Shown: in pieces, positions 7,508 to 15,171 of the stretch
How the letters are laid out: each line of letters begins with the position of its first letter
Position numbering within the stretch: position 1 is the first letter of the stretch
From: an uncultured Alphaproteobacteria bacterium
GTDB taxonomy: Bacteria; Pseudomonadota; Alphaproteobacteria; CASFRQ01; SAAU01
Assembly: GCA_949296785.1 (NCBI GenBank)
Contig: CASFRQ010000057.1
Location: 1-17,930, forward strand
DNA: 17,930 nt
Direction of reading: 5' to 3'
Position numbers and translations under genes: made by a program
Notes under the pieces: model-generated
Database searches by the model: none
The model's input: only the letters and a program-made list of their open reading frames with translations
Told to the model about the DNA's origin: nothing

Positions 7508-8461
7508 TTATTCTCGTGTTTTTGTCTTTAAGGAAAGAATCTGGCTGTTGCTTATGGAATTTTTAAAGAAAGCAATTTGTTTTTGCTGCTCTTGGGTTAA
7601 AGTATATTCATTTTTCATTATTCTTTCCATAACCGGCCAAACTTTTACCAGGCGTTTTGTTTCTTCGGAAGAAAACTCTTCATGTCTTAAGAATTTACCG
7701 ATAAGCTTATCCAACTCTTTCCTGTTCTTTTCGGAAGCTTCTTCCGCTGTTTTCATCAGGCCGTTCGTCGTTACTTTTATTAAGCGCGGATTTTCTTCTA
7801 CAGCTTTGACAATTAAAGCCGGTTGGAAGAAATTTTCGCTGGATACATGAAATTCATAAATAGACGGGGAACGAGCCAATCCTTCGGCGATTAAAGCGAC
7901 ATCTTCATCCATCCACTCCACATTATTTAATTGAACGGAGCGTAAGGAAGGGTGAGCTTCTAAAAGTTCTTTGCAAGCTTTGGCCGATTTTTCGGATAAC
8001 CCGTTGTTCTTGCCGGCATTCAGATAAATAAGCTTTTTGTTGTTTTTTAACGCCTCAAATAAAGCAGCGCCTGTTTCGTCGTCCAATCCTCCGTGGCTGA
8101 TATTTAAATATCTTAAATCCTTTAAGGCAGGAAGGACTTGGATAAAGCTTGAAAAATTACTGACATTATCGCAATGATCCATTGAAATTTCCCGAATGTC
8201 CGTCCTGACTTTGAGAGCGTCGGAAAGTAATCTCAATTCTTCATTTTTCAGGTCGCAGTCGGAAACATCCAACGCCTTAATAGATGTATTTTTTTTCAAA
8301 TCATCCATTAAAACGGCAAATCTCCTTTCATGCTGCATCTTGCGCTTTCTTAAAGACGGAGCGTCTGAAAAATATGTCTGCCACAAAGACAGTTTCGTTG
8401 TCCTGTTTTCCAAAACATTTTTTCTTAATTCAATGAATTCTTTTCCTGTTACTTCTATCAT
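7508..8461 (-). CDS. Leucine-rich repeat protein, third gene of LRR operon
   Basis: This 317-residue protein carries about six repeats of 27-29 residues (61-88, 89-116, 117-143, 144-172, 173-200, 201-226). They have the pattern L-x-x-L-x-(V/I/L)-(S/N) ... L-(T/S/D)-x-E-x-A-x-x-L-x-E-x-L-x-x-N/H-P-x. This is the ribonuclease-inhibitor-like class, with a helix on the outer face, which typically binds proteins. Before the repeats is 'TKLSLW' (22-27). After them is a helical module (about 245-283) with 'VWP' at 274-276. The protein ends in 'KTKTRE'. No signal peptide, membrane segment or catalytic domain is visible. AGAGGT five bases before the ATG sets the start. It follows the second LRR gene after 21 bases. 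Function unknown. Confidence 0.85.
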   Translation of the reverse strand: MIEVTGKEFIELRKNVLENRTTKLSLWQTYFSDAPSLRKRKMQHERRFAVLMDDLKKNTSIKALDVSDCDLKNEELRLLSDALKVRTDIREISMDHCDNVSNFSSFIQVLPALKDLRYLNISHGGLDDETGAALFEALKNNKKLIYLNAGKNNGLSEKSAKACKELLEAHPSLRSVQLNNVEWMDEDVALIAEGLARSPSIYEFHVSSENFFQPALIVKAVEENPRLIKVTTNGLMKTAEEASEKNRKELDKLIGKFLRHEEFSSEETKRLVKVWPVMERIMKNEYTLTQEQQKQIAFFKNSISNSQILSLKTKTRE

Positions 8462-8482
8462 TTCATACCTCTTTTGTTTTAT

Positions 8483-9499
8483 TTACTTTATTTTTTCTTT
8501 TTTTTGTTCCAAAACGGGGAAAATAGCTGAAGAAGCATACAGCCTGTTTTGCAAAAAGGCCGTTTCTTGTTTCGTTTTCCCGTCCGTTTCCATAATATCT
8601 TTAATTGCCGGCCATTTTTTCCGGCCTTCCTCAATTTCTCGTTTCGTCAAAGGCCTGTCGCTTGTTAAACAGGAATCTACATAGGCGCGAAGCAATTGTT
8701 TGTTTTTATAGGCATTCCGGCGCACGGAAGCATTAAAAACATCGGCAAAGATAATATTGCCGTTTTCCTTCACGGCGTCAGCCAACGATTCGTAATCTTT
8801 GAATAAAAAGCCGTTGTGCCGGATATAAATTGTAGTGAGGGAAGGAGCTTTTGCAATGCCTTCACTTAAAATAGCCAAAGCACCGGGGGTCAAATCAACA
8901 TGGTCTAAAGTTAAAATATTTAAAAAAGGGAGTTCTTTAATCATACAGCTAAGCGCCATCGCGGATTTTTCAGAAAGCGGCTCTACGGAAAAAGCCAGGT
9001 TTTGAAGATATCTCGTTTCTTTCAGCTCTTCAAACAGGGAAACGGCAAAATCTTCCGGCAAAGTGCAGTTGCCGATGTTCAACGAGGTCAGTGCTTTTTG
9101 CCTACCGATGGTTTCAGTCAGGCCTTCGGCATTTTGAAAATTCTGAAAGGAAAAAGATAAACTCTGCGCATTTTGATTTTCGTTCAAAGTGTGAATAAAA
9201 GCTTTCATTTCATTTGTTGAAAGACAAGCCCCCTTTCCCAATTCATAGTGGATAACAGTACTGTTCTTTGCGCGAAGGCTGTCTGCCAGTTTGAAAAAAA
9301 CTTGTTCACGCAGGGAATTGTCTTTTTCCCACAGAAGGGGCATGAAAATTCCTGCATGTGCTTGGATATCAGGGAATTTGAATGAAGTTACTTTTCCTTT
9401 GGCTATTTGCTCATTCCATAAAGATAATTCCGTGCTTTTTTCGGCACCTTGCCGTTGAAAAATATCATCTGATATGGAAATTGTATTTTTTATTTCCAT
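8483..9499 (-). CDS. Leucine-rich repeat protein, second gene of LRR operon
   Basis: This 338-residue paralog of its downstream neighbour has more diverged repeats (about 110-245), clearest in 'LTSLNIGNCTLPEDFAVSLF' (137-156), 'LNILTLDHVDLTPGALAILS' (193-212) and 'LTTIYIRHNG' (221-230). 'TELSLW' at 23-28 and 'KWP' at 295-297 match the same positions relative to the repeats in the third gene ('TKLSLW', 'VWP'). The two proteins therefore share an N-terminal motif, an LRR core and a C-terminal helical module. It has no export signal. GGAG eight bases before the ATG is the ribosome site. The gap to the first LRR gene is 22 bases. Probably a protein-binding scaffold; the partner is unknown. Confidence 0.82.
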   Translation of the reverse strand: MEIKNTISISDDIFQRQGAEKSTELSLWNEQIAKGKVTSFKFPDIQAHAGIFMPLLWEKDNSLREQVFFKLADSLRAKNSTVIHYELGKGACLSTNEMKAFIHTLNENQNAQSLSFSFQNFQNAEGLTETIGRQKALTSLNIGNCTLPEDFAVSLFEELKETRYLQNLAFSVEPLSEKSAMALSCMIKELPFLNILTLDHVDLTPGALAILSEGIAKAPSLTTIYIRHNGFLFKDYESLADAVKENGNIIFADVFNASVRRNAYKNKQLLRAYVDSCLTSDRPLTKREIEEGRKKWPAIKDIMETDGKTKQETAFLQNRLYASSAIFPVLEQKKEKIK

Positions 9500-9521
9500 G
9501 GTGTCTTCTCCGATAAAAAAA

Positions 9522-10445
9522 TTAAGCGCGCGTTTTTCTTTTTAATAAATCAAGATATTTAGCGGTAAAAATAGAAGTTTTTTTGTTTTTCTTTTTGTTC
9601 GCATCTGTAAAAGAGTTTTTTTCATTTTTTTCATGTGGGATTATACTTTTAAGCTTTGTTTCAAAAGCTCCTATTTCATCATCTTCCCAACCCTGAAATG
9701 ATACAAGGTATTTCAAACCAGACATATTTTGGGTTGCTTCTTTTAAGGTGTGGGTATCAGGCTTTTTTTCTTCATCAAAAGCTTGTTTGAGTTTTTTTAA
9801 AATCTCTTGTATTCGCAACCGGTGTTCAGTTAAAGTATGCGATACATCAGCTCTTTGTGTAAATTGAGGATGGTTGGAAAGCGTGATTTTTAAAATATTT
9901 TTATTTTTAGAAAGAACTTCTAGAGCGGATTCTTCAGAACCTTTATATACAAGTTCGCTGGCCGAAGTTTGAGCAAATCCTTCTTTTATCAGTCGCGAAA
10001 ATAATCCCTCCTGTCCACAAACCACTTCTTCCAAACTTCTGTTACCTTTTAAAAAAGCATTAAAAGCTGCCGCTGCCTTAAATGGATTCCTGAATGCTGT
10101 GTTTTTTATCTCAAAACTTTCCAAAAAAGGCGATTCCTTCAGAACATCAAATATTTTTTGTTCAGTCCCTTTTTTCAAAATAGTATCATGAATGGATAAC
10201 GATTTAACGGAAGAGGTTTTTAAAGCTTCCGCTAATTCATCCGTTACTTCAAATTGAAGATTGCGAAAGAAAATATCTGCCCCCGGTTCTTTTTTTATTT
10301 CTTCAGCTAAAGCTTTTTGCTCTTCTTTTGATAAAACATAAGGTTCTTTGAAATCATATGCGTCACAGTTAAGAAAAGTTTGTTGTTCTTCTTTTTCTTT
10401 TGAAAATAAAATACAGTAAAAAAGATCCAAATTCGCGTCGCTCAT
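9522..10445 (-). CDS. Diverged LRR-like protein, first gene of LRR operon
   Basis: I choose ATG 10445 (307 residues): GGAG stands six bases before it, whereas the more upstream TTG and ATG have poor ribosome sites. With the promoter at 10473-10499 the message would also begin only about 20 bases upstream. The repeats are degenerate: 'VKSLSIHDTILKKGTEQKIF' (80-99), 'LESFEIKNTAF' (108-118), 'LEEVVCG', 'ILKITLSN'. The LSLW and WP motifs of its neighbours are missing or unrecognisable, but a helical C-terminal part (about 205-270) follows the repeats. It has a Lys-rich linker (about 270-290) and ends in 'KRKTRA', like the 'KTKTRE' end of the third gene. Cytoplasmic by default. Relationship to the other two rests on architecture and operon position. 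Confidence 0.72.
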   Translation of the reverse strand: MSDANLDLFYCILFSKEKEEQQTFLNCDAYDFKEPYVLSKEEQKALAEEIKKEPGADIFFRNLQFEVTDELAEALKTSSVKSLSIHDTILKKGTEQKIFDVLKESPFLESFEIKNTAFRNPFKAAAAFNAFLKGNRSLEEVVCGQEGLFSRLIKEGFAQTSASELVYKGSEESALEVLSKNKNILKITLSNHPQFTQRADVSHTLTEHRLRIQEILKKLKQAFDEEKKPDTHTLKEATQNMSGLKYLVSFQGWEDDEIGAFETKLKSIIPHEKNEKNSFTDANKKKNKKTSIFTAKYLDLLKRKTRA

Positions 10446-10472
10446 TTTTAACTCCATAACTTTAGACAATAC

Positions 10473-10499
10473 TTTATACTAAAAAATAATTTTTTTCAA
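10473..10499 (-). promoter_or_regulatory. Probable promoter of the LRR operon
   Basis: On the - strand TTGAAA (10499-10494) and TATAAA (10478-10473) flank a 15-base A/T spacer. This is slightly short, but both boxes are close to consensus and the position is right, about 28 bases before the chosen start codon. Confidence 0.42.
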
Positions 10500-10988
10500 G
10501 GGATTTTTTTATAAACTTTTGTATTTTTTTGACTTTTTTGAAAAAATGAATTGAAAAAAAGTCATATTCTTAAAGGGATTGGAGGTGAAAAATATTTTTG
10601 TCCGTTTATTCCGCTTTTTCGGGTGAGGAGAATAAGCCGATTGAAAGAGGGAACGGAAAATCTCTCCGTATAAACGCATGAAAATTTAAAGAAGAAAGTT
10701 TTCTTCGTTCTGCGGGGTCGGGAATGAAAGAGAATACCGAATACAAAAGCAATAAAAGGTAGAAACGGGAAAACGCAGAGAAAATCTGTCTTTTTTTATA
10801 AACTGAGGGCTACGGACCGTAAAAAATTTTGGAGAAAAATCTCATGAGAAAAAGATAAAATAATATCTAAATCTTCTCTGGACTTTTCGGAAAAAAAGAG
10901 GTAAAAGAGGATACATCTTTTTAAAAGATAATTTCTTTTTTTGAAAGATAAGTTCTTTTTATTAAAGCTGTACAAAAGGAGATTATGA
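10500..10988. other. AT-rich spacer and leader region of nifJ
   Basis: I find no gene in this stretch. It holds a 9-bp dyad, GACTTTTTT/AAAAAAGTC (about 10530-10563), a perfect palindrome TCTCATGAGA (10840-10849), and a tandem direct repeat (10924-10960). A 13-codon GTG frame at about 10586 ('MKNIFVRLFRFFG') sits behind a GGAG-like site and could be a leader peptide, but there is little to support it. No promoter with good spacing stands out. Confidence 0.45.
10924..10960 (+). repeat. Tandem 17-base repeat at 20-base period before nifJ
   Basis: AAAGATAATTTCTTTTT (10924-10940) and AAAGATAAGTTCTTTTT (10944-10960) match at 16 of 17 positions and are spaced exactly 20 bases apart, close to two helical turns. 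A weaker AAAGATAA copy occurs near 10852. The second unit ends 15 bases before the nifJ ribosome site. The arrangement suits two regulator molecules bound on the same face of the DNA. This is inferred; A/T-rich slippage is the alternative. Confidence 0.5.
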
Positions 10989-13900
10989 ATGGCTGATTCT
11001 GAAAAGAAAATGAAAATGGTTGACGGGAATGAGGCGGCGGCGTACGTTGCCCATAAACTCAACGAAGTTTCCATTATTTACCCGATTACGCCGTCCTCCC
11101 CGATGGGGGAATGGGCCGACGCCTGGTCGGCGGAAGGGAAAACAAACATTTGGGGTAAGGTGCCGAATGTTTTGGAAATGCAGTCCGAAGCGGGCGCTAT
11201 CGGCGCGGTGCACGGTTCTTTGCAGGCCGGTTCCATGACGACGACTTATACGGCGAGCCAGGGCTTGCTTTTAATGATTCCGAATATGTATAAAATCGCA
11301 GGCGAATTATTGCCGTTTGTGATGCATGTGGCGGCCAGAACGGTGGCGGCGCACGCTTTGTCCATTTTCGGTGATCATTCCGACGTGATGGCTTGCCGCC
11401 AGACAGGGTTTGCGATGCTGGCCTCCAATTCCGCGCAGGAAGCACAGGACTTTGCCGCTATCGCTCAAATGTCCACCTATATGTCCAGGGTGCCGTTTTT
11501 GCACTTCTTTGACGGTTTCAGAACCAGCCATGAAATCAATAAAATCATTGAGTTGTCCGATGACGAATTAAAAGAGCTGATGAAAGACATTCCGACGGAC
11601 TTTATGACGCAGCATGCTTTGACGCCGGATCATCCGGTTGTCAGAGGGACGGCGCAGAATCCGGACGTGTTCTTCCAGATTCGCGAGGCGGCGAATTCTT
11701 ATTATAACGCTTGCCCGGCTTTTGTTGAACAGGCGATGGAAAAATTTGAACGCGTAACGGGCCGTTCCTATCATCTGGTGGACTATGTCGGCGCGCCGAA
11801 CGCGGAACATGTAATTGTCGTGATGGGGTCCGGCGCCGAAACGGCTCAGGCGACGGCCGATTATATCAACCGCCACGGCGGTAAGGTCGGTGTGGTGAAA
11901 ATTCACCTGTATCGTCCGTTCCCCGTTCACGCGTTTGTCAACGCTTTGCCCAAAACGGTCAAACAGATTTCTGTTCTGGACAGAACGAAAGAAGCGGGCG
12001 CCGTCGGCGAACCTTTATATTTGGATGTGATTGCCGCGTTGAACGAATCTTTGTCCAAAGGCGACATTGCCTCCATGCCGAAGGTATTTGGCGGCAGATA
12101 CGGCCTGTCTTCCAAAGAGTTTACGCCCGCGATGGCGAAGGCGGTCTTTGAAAACACGGATAAGACGCACTTTACGGTCGGCATTAACGACGATGTGACG
12201 AATTTGTCCCTGTCTTATGATCCGCATTTTGACATTGAGCATGAGGATGTTACCCGCTGCCTGTTCTTCGGGCTGGGGGCGGACGGAACGGTCGGCGCGA
12301 ACAAAAACTCCATTAAAATCATTGCGATGGACGGCGGTTTCTACGGCCAGGCGTATTTCGTGTACGACTCCAAAAAATCCGGAGCGATGACGACTTCTCA
12401 TCTGCGTTTCAGCAAGAGCCCGATTTCCGCGCCTTATGCAATTCAAAAGGCCAGCTTTATCGCTTGCCATCACACGCCGTTCTTGGAAAAGATTGATATG
12501 TTGCAACATGCGTCCGAAGGTGCCGTGTTCTTAATTAACACGCAGGTTCCGACGGAACAGGTGTGGGACAGCCTGCCGGTTGAAGTGCAGCAACAGATTA
12601 TTGACAAGAAGATTAAGTTCTATGCGATTGACGCGATTGATGTGGCGAAGAAAACCGGTATGGGGCGGCGCATCAACACGATTATGCAGACTTGCTTCTT
12701 TGCCATTTCCGGCGTTTTGCCGAAAGATGAGGCAATTGAGGAAATCAAAAAGTCCATTAAGAAAACTTACGCCCGCAAAGGCGACGCGATTGTTGCGGCG
12801 AACATTGCGGCCGTGGACGCGACTTTGGAACACTTGCATGAAATCAAGGTTCCGGAGAAGGCGACTTCCAAGCATCATATGATGCCCGGTATGCCGGCCG
12901 ATGCGCCCGAATTGCTGCAGAAAGTCACGGGTAAGATTATTGAAGGCAAGGGCGACGAGTTGCCGGTCAGCGCTTTGACATGGACGGCCGACGGTACTTG
13001 GCCTTCCGATACGACGAAGTATGAGAAACGTTGTATTGCGACGGAAGTTCCGAACTGGGATCCGGCGGTATGTATTCAATGCGGCAAATGCGCGATGGTA
13101 TGTCCGCACGCGGCTGTCCGCTTGAAAGTGGCGAAGCCGGAAGATTTGGCGAACGCGCCGGAAGGATTTAAGTCTACGGATTACAAAGGAAAGGATTTCG
13201 CGGGCGATAAATTCATTGTCCAAATTTCTTCCGAAGACTGCACGGGATGCTCTTTGTGCACGCAGGTTTGCCCGGGCAAATCCAGAGAAAATCCGGAACA
13301 TAAGGCGTTAACCATGGTTCCGGTTCAGGAAGACTTTGACAAGAAAGTCCAGGCATGGAAATTCTTTGTTTCTCTGCCGGAAGTGGACAGAAAGAAAGTG
13401 GATACGAAGCTGGTTAAAAACACGCAGCTGCTGCAGCCGTTGTTTGAGTTCTCCGGAGCTTGCGCCGGATGCGGCGAAACACCGTACATCAAGTTGATGA
13501 CTCAGCTGTTCGGCGACAGGTTGGCGATTGCGAACGCGACGGGTTGCTCTTCCATTTACGGCGGCAACTTGCCGACAACGCCGTACGCCAAGAACAATGA
13601 AGGCAGAGGGCCGGTTTGGGCAAACTCTTTGTTTGAAGACAATGCCGAGTTCGGTTTGGGTCTGCGCTACTCCATTGATTCTAAGGCCGAATTTGCGTCG
13701 CAATTGCTGCAAGAGTTGGCGTCTTCAGTCGGAGATGATTTGGCGACGGCTTTGCTGACTGCCGACCAGTCTACGGAAGAGGCGATTGAAGCTCAGCGCG
13801 ATCGCGTGAAGGCTTTGCGCGAGAAGCTGGCTTCCATGAAAGCGAATCCGCGGGCGGTTCTGCTGGATTCTTTGGCCGACTATTTGGTCAAGAAGAGCGT

Positions 13901-14534
13901 TTGGATTGTCGGCGGCGACGGATGGGCGTATGACATCGGTTACGGCGGATTGGACCATGTGTTGTATTCCGGCCGGAATGTAAATATTCTGGTTTTGGAT
14001 ACGGGCGTGTATTCCAACACGGGCGGACAGAGGTCCAAAGCAACGCCGGTCGGCGCTTCCGCTAAGTTTGCCGTTGCCGGGAACGAACTGCCGCGCAAGG
14101 ATTTGGGCATGATTGCCATGTCTTCCGAAAACATCTATGTCGCGCAGGTTTCCATCGGAGCCAAAGATTCTCAGGTGTTGCAGGCGTTTAAGGAAGCCGA
14201 ATCCTTCAACGGACCGTCTTTGATTATCGCGTACGCGCATTGTATCGCGCACGGTTACGATATCGGCAAGATGGGGCTGGAGCACCAGAAGCTGGCCGTT
14301 GACACGGGATTGTGGCCGTTGTACAGGTTTGACCCGCGCCGTTTGGCGGAAGGGAAGAACCCGTTGCAGCTGGATTCCAAAGCGACAAAGCAAGTGTCCG
14401 AATTTATGGATACGGAAACACGCTTCCAGGTGGTGAAGAAGCAGAATGCCGAACGGTATGACCGCCTTGTCAACTTTGCTCAAAGCCAGATTGAAAAGAG
14501 GTTGAAACTGTACGAGCATTTGTCTCAGGACTAG
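10989..14534 (+). CDS. nifJ: Pyruvate:ferredoxin (flavodoxin) oxidoreductase
   Basis: The 1181-residue single-chain enzyme converts pyruvate and CoA to acetyl-CoA and CO2, reducing ferredoxin or flavodoxin. Domain order is complete: an N-terminal TPP-pyrimidine domain with 'YPITPSSPM' (31-39); the transketolase C-like and gamma domains ('GGFYGQ' near 449); two [4Fe-4S] ferredoxin motifs (C695, C698, C701, C705 and C751, C754, C757, C761); then the C-terminal TPP domain. That domain has the proximal-cluster cysteines C825, C828, C853 and C1085, the Mg-TPP signature 'GGDGWAYDIGYGG' (975-987) and 'DTGVYSNTGGQ'. All cluster ligands are present, so it should be active. AAAAGGAG seven bases before the ATG fixes the start. 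It is monocistronic. The enzyme is oxygen-sensitive in most organisms, so it points to anaerobic life. Confidence 0.97.
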   Translation: MADSEKKMKMVDGNEAAAYVAHKLNEVSIIYPITPSSPMGEWADAWSAEGKTNIWGKVPNVLEMQSEAGAIGAVHGSLQAGSMTTTYTASQGLLLMIPNMYKIAGELLPFVMHVAARTVAAHALSIFGDHSDVMACRQTGFAMLASNSAQEAQDFAAIAQMSTYMSRVPFLHFFDGFRTSHEINKIIELSDDELKELMKDIPTDFMTQHALTPDHPVVRGTAQNPDVFFQIREAANSYYNACPAFVEQAMEKFERVTGRSYHLVDYVGAPNAEHVIVVMGSGAETAQATADYINRHGGKVGVVKIHLYRPFPVHAFVNALPKTVKQISVLDRTKEAGAVGEPLYLDVIAALNESLSKGDIASMPKVFGGRYGLSSKEFTPAMAKAVFENTDKTHFTVGINDDVTNLSLSYDPHFDIEHEDVTRCLFFGLGADGTVGANKNSIKIIAMDGGFYGQAYFVYDSKKSGAMTTSHLRFSKSPISAPYAIQKASFIACHHTPFLEKIDMLQHASEGAVFLINTQVPTEQVWDSLPVEVQQQIIDKKIKFYAIDAIDVAKKTGMGRRINTIMQTCFFAISGVLPKDEAIEEIKKSIKKTYARKGDAIVAANIAAVDATLEHLHEIKVPEKATSKHHMMPGMPADAPELLQKVTGKIIEGKGDELPVSALTWTADGTWPSDTTKYEKRCIATEVPNWDPAVCIQCGKCAMVCPHAAVRLKVAKPEDLANAPEGFKSTDYKGKDFAGDKFIVQISSEDCTGCSLCTQVCPGKSRENPEHKALTMVPVQEDFDKKVQAWKFFVSLPEVDRKKVDTKLVKNTQLLQPLFEFSGACAGCGETPYIKLMTQLFGDRLAIANATGCSSIYGGNLPTTPYAKNNEGRGPVWANSLFEDNAEFGLGLRYSIDSKAEFASQLLQELASSVGDDLATALLTADQSTEEAIEAQRDRVKALREKLASMKANPRAVLLDSLADYLVKKSVWIVGGDGWAYDIGYGGLDHVLYSGRNVNILVLDTGVYSNTGGQRSKATPVGASAKFAVAGNELPRKDLGMIAMSSENIYVAQVSIGAKDSQVLQAFKEAESFNGPSLIIAYAHCIAHGYDIGKMGLEHQKLAVDTGLWPLYRFDPRRLAEGKNPLQLDSKATKQVSEFMDTETRFQVVKKQNAERYDRLVNFAQSQIEKRLKLYEHLSQD

Positions 14535-14545
14535 TAGAGACTTCT

Positions 14546-14609
14546 CTTAAGGAGAAGGGCACTTTTCCTCCGTCTTAACGGGCGGACGAAAGAAGTGCCT
14601 CTCCTGAAG
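14546..14609. other. Long imperfect hairpin in the nifJ 3' region
   Basis: CTTAAGGAGAAGGGCACTT (14546-14564) is nearly complementary to AAGTGCCTCTCCTGAAG (14593-14609), giving about 16 pairs with one mismatch and a 2-base bulge. It starts 11 bases after the nifJ stop and is followed 12 bases later by the true terminator. It may protect the 3' end against exonucleases such as PNPase, or be processed by RNase III. It also contains a shorter alternative hairpin, CTTCTC/GAGAAG (14541-14557). Confidence 0.55.
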
Positions 14610-14621
14610 AAAAGGCAAAAG

Positions 14622-14649
14622 ACGCTCCGGTTTTCCGGGGCGTTTTTTT
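14622..14649 (+). terminator. Intrinsic terminator after nifJ
   Basis: ACGCTCCGG (14622-14630) pairs with CCGGGGCGT (14635-14643), nine pairs including one T-G, with a TTTT loop and a run of seven T. Confidence 0.92.
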
Positions 14650-14740
14650 ATGGTTTTAAAGGTGATGGTCCGAATACAACAGCCCCTGTGTAAGCAAACA
14701 GATATGCCGGTACGGGTTGTACGATAGCGAAGTTTTGGAA
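14648..14740 (-). pseudogene. Possible gene remnant on the - strand
   Basis: The - strand is open for 30 codons from just after a TAG (14743-14741) to a TAA at 14648, reading 'FQNFAIVQPVPAYLFAYTGA' and then 'VVFGPSPLKP'. The composition looks protein-like and there is no start or ribosome site, so it could be the tail of a lost gene. Upstream the sequence contains an imperfect duplication of CAAACTTCGCT. I do not recognise a family. Chance is a real alternative. Confidence 0.2.
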
Positions 14741-14802
14741 CTATGCGAGCGAAGTTTGAACGAACGAATACTTCTTTCATTCGCCGGCAAAGGGGAGTTG
14801 GC

Positions 14803-15018
14803 ATGGTTTTAATGTTTATATTTTTTATTGTTTTTGGGTTGCTTAAAAGGGTAAGTTTTGTTCCGGAACAGGGGGGGGAGAGAGTTTTTCCGAAAGAAAA
14901 GGCGGTAACCCCCTTTTTGTTTTCTTCAAAAAAGAAGGAGGATAGATTAATGAAGGAGAATGAATTCCCGCCAGAAGCAATCAAAATAAAGGAAAACAGT
15001 GACAGATTCAGCCTATAA
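14803..15018 (+). CDS. Possible small membrane protein, 71 residues
   Basis: An ATG at 14803 preceded by AAAGGGGAG (five bases away) opens 71 codons. The first 20 residues form one hydrophobic segment (MVLMFIFFIVFGLL) followed by a basic, Lys/Glu-rich tail, like a single-span small protein. A second in-frame start at 14950 has an even better ribosome site (AAGGAGG, eight bases away) and would give a 22-residue peptide. No homolog is known to me. The upstream context is decayed sequence and no promoter is evident. Confidence 0.33.
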   Translation: MVLMFIFFIVFGLLKRVSFVPEQGGERVFPKEKAVTPFLFSSKKKEDRLMKENEFPPEAIKIKENSDRFSL

Positions 15019-15068
15019 AAAGAAAAAAATGAAAACATAGGACTTAAAGAGGAAAAGTTTTAAAATAA

Positions 15069-15097
15069 TTGACAAAATATAAAATATTTTTTATTTT
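15069..15097 (+). promoter_or_regulatory. Promoter of the lipoprotein-ferritin unit
   Basis: TTGACA (15069-15074) and TATTTT (15092-15097) are separated by exactly 17 bases. The predicted 5' leader is about 68 bases and holds a small GGGG/CCCC hairpin (about 15110-15127). Confidence 0.58.
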
Positions 15098-15171
15098 TGA
15101 ACGATACGGGGGCGATTAATATCCCCTTATCCAAGCTGAACAGTTGAAAACAATAAAAGAAAGGATTTTAA

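Noticed and set aside
12531..13301. A 256-codon - strand open frame opposite nifJ
   Set aside because: It overlaps the ferredoxin and linker domains of nifJ, and its Arg/Phe/Asn-rich composition is typical of an antisense shadow.
14547..15038. A 163-codon - strand open frame after nifJ
   Set aside because: It runs through the nifJ terminator and hairpin, has no ribosome site, and its composition changes abruptly along its length. Only a 30-codon stretch in another frame looked protein-like.
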